Shown: positions 58,256 to 64,000 of the stretch, in pieces
Layout of the letters: each line of letters opens with the position of its first letter
Position numbering within the stretch: the stretch's first letter is position 1
NCBI RefSeq assembly: GCF_017301735.1
Contig: NZ_CP071090.1
Location: forward strand, 7,368,001 to 7,432,000
Length of the DNA stretch: 64,000 nucleotides
Source of the DNA: Pyxidicoccus parkwaysis
GTDB lineage: Bacteria > Myxococcota > Myxococcia > Myxococcales > Myxococcaceae
Reading direction: 5' to 3'
Notes under the pieces: generated by a model
The model's database searches: none
Seen by the model: the letters and a program-made list of their open reading frames with translations, nothing else
What the model was told of the DNA's origin: nothing
Translations under genes and position numbers: made by a program

Positions 58256-59254
58256 ATGCGCTCCAACACTTCCTCCTCGCGTGTCTCCATCCCGGCACGC
58301 GAGTCACTCGGTGGACTGCGGCTGCTGTCCCGGGTGATTCCCCTGGCGTGGCTGCTGTGCGGCGGCTGTGCGCATGGCGCCAATGCATCCGCGCCCCTTC
58401 AGGAGGGGACGCTCGACAGCGGCGGGAAGACCCGCTCGTTCATCTACCGGGTGCCCGGGGACAAGGGGCCGCACCCGCTGGTCATCGCGCTCCACGGGCG
58501 ACTGGGCCAGGGCCGCAACCAGGAGCAATTGAGCCACCTCGCCGAACTGTCCGCGCGCGAGGGCTTCATCGTCGTCGTCCCCGACGGCGTGCGGCGCTCG
58601 TGGGCGGATGCGCGCGGCGTCACCCCGGCCTCGCAGCAGGGCGTGGATGACGTGCGCTTCGTGTCCGACCTCATCGACCACTTCGTGAAGACGGCTGGAG
58701 CGGACCCTGCCCGCGTCTACGTCATCGGCATGTCCAACGGCGGCATCATGGCGGTGACGCTGGCGTGCCGGCTCTCGGAGCGCATCACCGCGGTGGCCTC
58801 CGTCACCGGAGGCATGCCGGAGTCACTGGGCACCACCTGCGCGCCCTCGCGCCCGGTGCCCATTGCCTTCTTCATGGGAGACCAGGACCCGTTCATGCCG
58901 TACGCGGGAGGCGCGCTGGGCGAGGACCGGGGACGCGTGCTCCCCTCGCGCGAGGCGGCGGCGCGCTGGGCGGCACTGGATGGCTGCGCGGCAGGGCCCG
59001 CCCTGGAGGAACTACCCGACGTGGACCCCCAGGACGGCACGCGCGTGGAGCGCGCCACGTGGAAGGACTGCCACGGCGGCGCGGAGGTGCGGCTCTACAC
59101 CGTGAAGGGCGGCGGACACACGTGGCCGGGCGGCACGGCCTACGCGCGGGAGCGGCTCATCGGACGCACGTCGCGCGACCTGGATGCCTCGCGCGAGGCC
59201 TGGGAGCTCTTCTCGCGCTTCACCGCGAAGCCGCGGGGAAGCGGAGCGCCGTGA
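58256..59254 (+). CDS. LpqC/PHB-depolymerase-like esterase lipoprotein
   Basis: This gene encodes 332 residues from ATG 58256. The signal ends LLCGGC. The serine hydrolase elements are HPLVIALHGRLG, the nucleophile GMSNGGIMAV, an acid in FFMGDQDPFMPY and the histidine in GGGHTWPGG. This pattern is that of extracellular PHB depolymerase/feruloyl esterase-type CE1 proteins (LpqC). It is probably surface-attached and degrades a polyester or polysaccharide ester. Confidence 0.85.
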   Translation: MRSNTSSSRVSIPARESLGGLRLLSRVIPLAWLLCGGCAHGANASAPLQEGTLDSGGKTRSFIYRVPGDKGPHPLVIALHGRLGQGRNQEQLSHLAELSAREGFIVVVPDGVRRSWADARGVTPASQQGVDDVRFVSDLIDHFVKTAGADPARVYVIGMSNGGIMAVTLACRLSERITAVASVTGGMPESLGTTCAPSRPVPIAFFMGDQDPFMPYAGGALGEDRGRVLPSREAAARWAALDGCAAGPALEELPDVDPQDGTRVERATWKDCHGGAEVRLYTVKGGGHTWPGGTAYARERLIGRTSRDLDASREAWELFSRFTAKPRGSGAP

Positions 59255-59320
59255 CGTCGACGGTGTCAGGGCGCCCGGGCTCGCGTCTCCGCGAGCAGTG
59301 AAGCCCGGAAGAGCCACGAA

Positions 59321-59348
59321 CGCCGCGAGCAGGCGCTGCCTCGCGGCG
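59321..59348. terminator. hairpin between convergent genes
   Basis: CGCCGCGAG (59321-59329) pairs with CTCGCGGCG (59340-59348) across a 10-base loop between convergent stops at 59254 and 59373. Confidence 0.6.
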
Positions 59349-59372
59349 GATATGGCCCGGTTCCGCGGGCCA

Positions 59373-61202
59373 CTACGGCAGGGCGTCCAGGTACGCGCGG
59401 TGGCTGTTGGAGAACTCGAAGTTGGTGAACTTGTCCCAGTTGATGGACCAGGTCATCAGCCCCTTGAAGCCGGGGTAGCCCGAGGTCTTGCGGAGGACGT
59501 AGGTGCCGCCGAAGGACTGGCCCTTGATGAGGTAGTCGAGCGCCTTCTGCACGTTGGCGGGAGTCGTGTATCCGCCACCCGCCGCCTGGGGCGAGGACGG
59601 CAGACCAATGACGACCTGCTCGGGGCTCAGTGCCGGGAACATCGCGCTGGTGTTGCCTCCCACGGGGAAGCCTTGCAGGAGCATCTCCGCCATGGCCACG
59701 TGGAAGTCCGGAGTGCTCTGCGCATAGGCCCGACCATCCAGCGCCATGACCGTGCCGGTGTTGTAGTGCTGCACGTGCAGGTACGTCAGCCGGTCGCGCA
59801 GCGCGTGGATGACGGGCAGGTAGGCCCCCCAGGGTCCACCATAGGCGGCCATGCCGCCCTGCACATAGGCCGTCTCGGGCGCCATGGTGAGCATGAAGCC
59901 CGCGCCATTGCGGTTCAGGAGGTCCCGCGTGGCCTGAATCAGGTTGAGGATGCGCGGCGTGGTGGGATTGCGGAAGTCGGTATCCCCGCCGTTGAGCGAC
60001 AGCGAGCTGCCCTCCAGGTCCAGGTCCATCCCGTCAAAGCCATACGTGTCGATGAGCGACTGCATGCTGGTGACGAAGGTCTGCCGGGCGGTGGCGTCAT
60101 CCAGGTGCACCGTGCCATTCGCGCCGCCAATGGAGATGAGGACCTTGCGGCCCTGGCTCTTGAGGTACGCGATGTCCGCCTTGAAGTCGGCGACCGTCGA
60201 GTTGTACGGCGTGAAGGTCATGTTGCTCGCGCTTCCCGCCGGCTCGGCGAACGCGACCTGGATGACGTTGAACTTCGGTGAGACATCGCGCAGCCGGATG
60301 TTGGTCGAGCCGTTGTCGAAGTTGTGCCAGTAACCCACGATGACCCTGCTGCCCGACGGCTGGGGGCCCGTGGTGGTCGCGGACACGCTGTTGCTCGGCA
60401 CCGAGCGATTGCCGGCGGCGTCACGGGCCTTCGCGGTGAAGGTGTACGAGGTGTTCGCCGCCAGGCCCGTCACGGTGACGCTGGTGGCGCCCGTGGTGGT
60501 GGCGGACGCGGACGTGCCTCCATTGACGAAGATTTCGTAGCCGGTGACGCCGACGTTGTCGGTGGACGCATTCCACGCCAGCGAGACGCTGCTCCCGCTG
60601 ACGCCCGTGGAGCGCAGGTTGCCCGGCGCGCTGGGGGCCTGGACGTCCGGGTCGGGCCTGGCGGGCGTCGTGGTGCTGTAAGCAGCGCTGGCCGCCGAGC
60701 GGTTGCCGGCGGCGTCACGGGCCTTCACGGTGAACGTGTACGTGGTGTTCGCCGCGAGCCCCGTCACGGTGACGCTCGTCGCGCCAGAGGTGGTGGCGGA
60801 CGCGGATGTGCCGCCGTTGACGAAGATTTCGTAGCCGGTGACGCCGACGTTGTCGGTGGATGCGCCCCAGGACAGCGAGACGCTGTCATACGTCTTCGCC
60901 GGAGACGTGACTTGCGAGGGCGTGGATGGCGCCTGGGTATCCACGGGCGGAGGACCCGAGCGCTCCAGCCAGAGTGCCAGGACGTTGGGCGGCTCCCAGC
61001 CCGGGAGCGACGTATGGGATTGGCGGCAGTCGTAGGCCCTGCCCGCATAGGAGGCGATGTCCCCCACGCTGTAGGCCACGTAGGGAGCCCACTCGCCACG
61101 GTCCGCGGCGAGTGCCTGAACGGGGAGCAGGGTCATCAACAAGGCGGTGAGGGCCACGAGGACGGTGGGGCCCGCCCGGAGGAGGTGACGCAGCGGCGGC
61201 AT
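59373..61202 (-). CDS. secreted GH18 chitinase with chitin-binding and two FnIII domains
   Basis: This gene encodes 609 residues from ATG 61202. A signal peptide ends PVQALA. A CBM5/12-type chitin-binding domain follows (WAPYVAYSVGDIASYAGRAY, then WEP..LALW). Two fibronectin type III domains are nearly identical to each other. The GH18 barrel covers the last 330 residues, with GYWHNF, KVLISIGG and the catalytic DGMDLDLE where the last Glu is the proton donor. It hydrolyses chitin outside the cell and may help in predation on fungi or use of chitin. Confidence 0.93.
   Translation of the reverse strand: MPPLRHLLRAGPTVLVALTALLMTLLPVQALAADRGEWAPYVAYSVGDIASYAGRAYDCRQSHTSLPGWEPPNVLALWLERSGPPPVDTQAPSTPSQVTSPAKTYDSVSLSWGASTDNVGVTGYEIFVNGGTSASATTSGATSVTVTGLAANTTYTFTVKARDAAGNRSAASAAYSTTTPARPDPDVQAPSAPGNLRSTGVSGSSVSLAWNASTDNVGVTGYEIFVNGGTSASATTTGATSVTVTGLAANTSYTFTAKARDAAGNRSVPSNSVSATTTGPQPSGSRVIVGYWHNFDNGSTNIRLRDVSPKFNVIQVAFAEPAGSASNMTFTPYNSTVADFKADIAYLKSQGRKVLISIGGANGTVHLDDATARQTFVTSMQSLIDTYGFDGMDLDLEGSSLSLNGGDTDFRNPTTPRILNLIQATRDLLNRNGAGFMLTMAPETAYVQGGMAAYGGPWGAYLPVIHALRDRLTYLHVQHYNTGTVMALDGRAYAQSTPDFHVAMAEMLLQGFPVGGNTSAMFPALSPEQVVIGLPSSPQAAGGGYTTPANVQKALDYLIKGQSFGGTYVLRKTSGYPGFKGLMTWSINWDKFTNFEFSNSHRAYLDALP
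60409..60590 (-). repeat. FnIII-coding repeat unit 2 of the chitinase
   Basis: This matches 60703-60884 without indels; the offset is 294 bases (98 codons). The encoded STDNVGVTGYEIFVNGG segments are identical. Confidence 0.85.
60703..60884 (-). repeat. FnIII-coding repeat unit 1 of the chitinase
   Basis: This is the partner of 60409-60590. The near-identity at DNA level indicates recent duplication or gene conversion. Confidence 0.85.
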
Positions 61203-61424
61203 GGAGGTGCCTTTCAGGAACGGCGAGGTGCCGCCATGAAGGAGCGATGCGGACCGCATTTCGGGTCAACGCCCATGAGCCCGAGCGAGCGCCCGAGCGA
61301 CTTCATGGCTCACCTGCCCCTGAAGAGGTCCGGCCGCGGCTCGGCCTGGCAGGACCGCCGCTCCGGAAGAGGGCCGCGCGGCGGTGAGCTTGACGCACCA
61401 CTCGGGCAGACCCTAGCAATTCAG

Positions 61425-63398
61425 ATGCACGCTCCGGACGAGCACCTGCGCGCAATCCAATCCGAAGTGCTGGCGGTGTGGCGGCACGTCACCCGCTTCC
61501 AGGAGCGGAGCCTGGCCGCGCTGCGCGCCGTTCATTCGACGTATCGCCGCAGCGCGGAGAACCTGCTCGCCTACGTGGGGCTGAGACAGCTCGACCTCCG
61601 CCGCCTGCAGCTGGAGCTGGGCGACTGGGGGCTCTCCTCGCTCGGCCGCTGCGAGGGCCACGTGCTGTCGAACCTGCGCCAGCTCATGAACCGCCTCGAC
61701 GAGGCCCTGGCCACCGAGGCACACGCTCGCCTCCCCGGAGGCCACGGCGAGCTCCCGGATGACACCATCACCCGCGGGGAAGCCGTGTCGCTGCTGCACC
61801 AGCACACGCGGGACCTCCTCGGCCCCCGGCCCTCGCATCGGCACGTGCGCATCATGGTCACCGCGAACGAGGCGGAGCCGCCCTCGGACGAGGCCGTCGC
61901 CGCCCTCCTGCGCGCGGGCATGGACGTGCTGCGCATCAACGTGGCGCATGGCCACCCCGCCCTCTGGCGTCAGCTCGCCGAGGCCGCCCGGCGCGTCGCG
62001 GCGGCCCTGGGCCTCCCGGTCCGAATCCTGGTCGACCTCGAGGGCCCCAAGCTGCGCACGACACGCTTCCGGTCGGGGCCCGCCATCGTCCGCTACCGCC
62101 CGCGCAAGGACGCCTGGGGGCGCGTGGCGCATGCGCTGAAGGTACGTGTCCTCGGTGAGCAGGCTCCCGGCGCTCCGTCATCCTCCGGGGAGCCGCTCCC
62201 CATACGCGTGCCGGACGCGTGGCTCGCGAGGCTTCGCGTGGGAGATGTCCTGCGGACCCGGGACAGTCGCGACCGCTCGCGCGAGCTCCGAATCACGGAG
62301 GTCGCTCCCGGCGCCGCGCTCGCCGAGCTCCGCAGCACCTGCTACCTCATCAACGGGGCCACGCTGTCGTGGGTGCGCGGCGCGCACGAGCTGGACCGGT
62401 GCCTCGTAACGGGGCTCCCGCCGCGGGCCGGCTTCGCGGAGCTGCGCGTGGGGGACGTGTTCGAGCTCGGCCTGCACACGGAGGAAGGCCACCCCGGAGT
62501 GCGCGACCCGAGGGATGACCGCGCCTGGCTCGAGCCCCCTCGCATCGGGCTGGGCCTGGGAGGCGCGACGCTCGAGCTGAAGCCCGGACACCACGTGCTG
62601 CTCGACGATGGCAAGGTCGAGGCCGTCATCGAGACGACCCGCGGCGACCTCGCCACTGCCCGCGTCGTCCGGGCCGCCAAGAACCGGGTGAAGATTCGCG
62701 CCGGCAAGGGAGTCAACCTGCCGGACAGCGAGATTCACGCCCCGGCTCTTTCCCCTAGGGACCGCGAGGTGCTCGGCGAGGTCATCGAGCTCGCGGACGC
62801 CATCGGCATCTCCTTCGTGCGCAAGCCGGCCGACCTGCGCGAGGCCATCCAGATGATTCAGCGGACCGCGGCGGGACGCCCCGTGGGAATCATCGTGAAG
62901 CTGGAGACGGCCTACGCCCTCAAGTCCCTGCCGGAATTGCTGCTCGAGGCCATGCGTCACTACCCCGTCGGCGTGATGATTGCCCGCGGAGACCTCGCCG
63001 TCGAAGTCGGCTTCGAGCGCATGGCGGAGCTGCAGCAGGAGATTCTCTGGTTCGCGGAGGCCGCCCACCTGCCCGTCGTCTGGGCCACGCAGGTGCTCGA
63101 AACCCTGGCTCGCACCGGCATTCCCTCGCGCGCGGAAATCTCGGATGCCGCCCTGTCGGTGCAGGCCGAGTGCGTCATGCTCAACAAGGGCCCCTACGTC
63201 ACCGAAGCGTGTCGCTCGCTCGACGTCATCCTCCGGAAGATGGAGCAGCACCAGTTCAAGAAGCGCAACCTCTACCGCCCGCTGCGAATCTCCCTGGACG
63301 TGAAGGCCATTCCACCCGTCGAGGTCTCCGTCCCCGACGTCCCTCCGCCGAGCCACGCGGCCGGAGCCCCCGCGTCCAGCGAGCCCGCGGGAAGGTGA
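61425..63398 (+). CDS. pyruvate-kinase-like protein with N-terminal helical extension
   Basis: This gene encodes 657 residues from ATG 61425; the frame is open to ATG 61275 but that part looks non-coding. The first 120 or so residues are helical and specific to this type. The rest follows pyruvate kinase: GMDVLRINVAHG, the KGVNLPDSEIHA loop, GISFVRKPADL, VKLETAYALKSL with the active-site Lys, MIARGDLAVE (metal site) and ATQVLETLARTGIPSRAEISD. The usual late SGETA is replaced by NKGPY, and the C-terminal allosteric domain is absent. It may be a divergent phosphotransferase or a regulatory relative. Confidence 0.75.
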   Translation: MHAPDEHLRAIQSEVLAVWRHVTRFQERSLAALRAVHSTYRRSAENLLAYVGLRQLDLRRLQLELGDWGLSSLGRCEGHVLSNLRQLMNRLDEALATEAHARLPGGHGELPDDTITRGEAVSLLHQHTRDLLGPRPSHRHVRIMVTANEAEPPSDEAVAALLRAGMDVLRINVAHGHPALWRQLAEAARRVAAALGLPVRILVDLEGPKLRTTRFRSGPAIVRYRPRKDAWGRVAHALKVRVLGEQAPGAPSSSGEPLPIRVPDAWLARLRVGDVLRTRDSRDRSRELRITEVAPGAALAELRSTCYLINGATLSWVRGAHELDRCLVTGLPPRAGFAELRVGDVFELGLHTEEGHPGVRDPRDDRAWLEPPRIGLGLGGATLELKPGHHVLLDDGKVEAVIETTRGDLATARVVRAAKNRVKIRAGKGVNLPDSEIHAPALSPRDREVLGEVIELADAIGISFVRKPADLREAIQMIQRTAAGRPVGIIVKLETAYALKSLPELLLEAMRHYPVGVMIARGDLAVEVGFERMAELQQEILWFAEAAHLPVVWATQVLETLARTGIPSRAEISDAALSVQAECVMLNKGPYVTEACRSLDVILRKMEQHQFKKRNLYRPLRISLDVKAIPPVEVSVPDVPPPSHAAGAPASSEPAGR

Positions 63399-63728
63399 CC
63401 GGGCACGTCTGGCATCGCGCCGCCTTGTTGCATTGCTGTTTCACTGAATCGAGCCACCGGGCGCGGAGGGGCGAGCATGTTTCTTCCACGCTCCGTGCAA
63501 GAAACGCGGGCCACTCGCATCAAAGAGGGTGGAGGTCCTGCGCGATGCGCCATCCCCCCTGTCTGATGCAACAGCCCCTCTCGGGAGGGGCACGACATCG
63601 CCATGAATGGCGGTCGCGCCGCTAGAGGTCTCTGTAGCAACGATTCATTCAACAATTGCCGGCAGGTCTTCATGTGGCTCGACCAGCCCATGCCTGCTGC
63701 TTTCGGCAATCAACGAAGAGAGCCCGAC
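63399..63728. other. 330-base gene-free region
   Basis: I see no gene. A hairpin GCCCCTC/GAGGGGC (63574-63591, loop TCGG) and a small dyad CGCCAT/ATGGCG near 63600 are present. The final 100 bases are AT-richer and should hold the promoter of the next lipoprotein gene. Confidence 0.4.
63574..63591. terminator. short hairpin with TCGG tetraloop
   Basis: GCCCCTC pairs perfectly with GAGGGGC over a four-base loop, 176 bases after the pyruvate-kinase-like gene. No T run follows, so it could equally be a leader RNA structure. Confidence 0.35.
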
Positions 63729-64000
63729 ATGAATCCTGTCTTGAAGAATGACATGGCCGTGTGGAAGGCGGCCCTGGTGTGTCTCGCCCTGGTGGGCTGT
63801 GGCGGCGACGTGGCCGACAGTGGCGCGCCGTTTGTCTCGGCGCCGCTCCCCGTCCCCAACTCCGAGTCGGTCGACGCCGCGCTCGCCCCGGAGGGGTGGG
63901 AGACGATTGCGAACCAATACCAGTACTTCACGCTGGACAAGCCGGCGACCGTCAGATTCGGCGTGGGTGATACCTGGGTCACCCGCCAGCTGGCCGCGGG
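63729..64000 (+). CDS. lipoprotein (3' partial)
   Basis: ATG 63729 opens a frame that runs off the window (90 complete codons). The signal reads CLALVGC, with Gly-Gly following the lipid-attachment cysteine. The visible mature part ends YFTLDKPATVRFGVGDTWVTRQLAAG, which has the look of a small beta-rich secreted domain found in myxobacterial surface proteins. The rest cannot be judged. Confidence 0.65.
   Translation, partial: MNPVLKNDMAVWKAALVCLALVGCGGDVADSGAPFVSAPLPVPNSESVDAALAPEGWETIANQYQYFTLDKPATVRFGVGDTWVTRQLAA

Noticed and set aside
60324..61424. N-terminal extension of the pyruvate-kinase-like frame across the chitinase
   Set aside because: The frame is open, but its first part is antisense to the chitinase FnIII repeats and has no natural composition; the gene was started at 61425.

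Overview
The window is very GC-rich and densely coded on both strands. It has many lipoprotein signal peptides, secreted hydrolases, one-component regulators and a giant kinase/ATPase/histidine-kinase hybrid. Tat-exported DUF1552 protein, LVIVD, FG-GAP and Ig-repeat lipoproteins, paired M57-type HExxH proteases and an RsbR-like PAS-STAS protein together point to a myxobacterium (Myxococcota, probably the Myxococcus/Corallococcus/Archangium side). This is inferred from gene content only. I see no rRNA, tRNA, CRISPR array, transposase or integrase.

Layout. 1-3440: an operon of two CXXCH cytochrome-type proteins and a Tat-exported DUF1552 protein, cut at its 5' end. 3548-8928: a BON-domain protein, a divergent SDR/LysR pair, two unknown proteins and an AurF-like diiron oxygenase. 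9024-13364: a two-gene SLOG-4TM plus TIR-TM-TPR operon lying between two direct copies of the 3' end of a PAS-STAS gene. 13537-21247: a three-gene envelope operon (YdbH-like AsmA protein, YdbL-like lipoprotein, TolB-like propeller/TPR protein). 21350-28608: a small lipoprotein, a peptidoglycan/polysaccharide pair (L,D-transpeptidase and NodB deacetylase), a truncated and frameshifted membrane gene, a MazF-like toxin, two tandem M57 proteases, and an alpha/beta hydrolase divergent from an AraC regulator. 28624-36435: a DcaP-like porin, a zinc-ribbon membrane protein, an LVIVD lipoprotein, a LamG/Ig/DUF4038 glycosidase-like lipoprotein, a heme-oxygenase-fold diiron protein and a DUF3892 protein. 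36500-49571: a LuxR regulator, an EF-hand protein, a methyltransferase, the 1822-residue kinase hybrid, a multispanning membrane protein, a flavin reductase-like protein and an Ig-repeat lipoprotein. 49687-52189: an AAC(3)-type acetyltransferase and two small or repeat lipoproteins. 52217-58199: a probable natural-product cluster (S41 peptidase-like protein, P450, NHLP-type peptide, two methyltransferases, class I isoprenoid-synthase-like protein, orphan peptide). 58256-64000: an LpqC-like esterase, a GH18 chitinase, a pyruvate-kinase-like protein and the start of a lipoprotein.

How the genes may work together. The SLOG-4TM/TIR pair has the architecture of a nucleotide-signal immune module (a TIR enzyme or sensor plus a signal-binding membrane effector). 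The flanking repeats suggest it arrived as a cassette. The terpene-synthase-like gene overlaps a methyltransferase by ATGA and is followed 35 bases later by a peptide with an NHLP-type leader, with a P450 converging on it; this suggests a mixed isoprenoid/peptide pathway. The 13.5-21.2 kb operon resembles the enterobacterial ydbH-ynbE-ydbL lipid-transport locus with an added propeller/TPR protein. All functional assignments come from reading motifs by eye; no database search was run.
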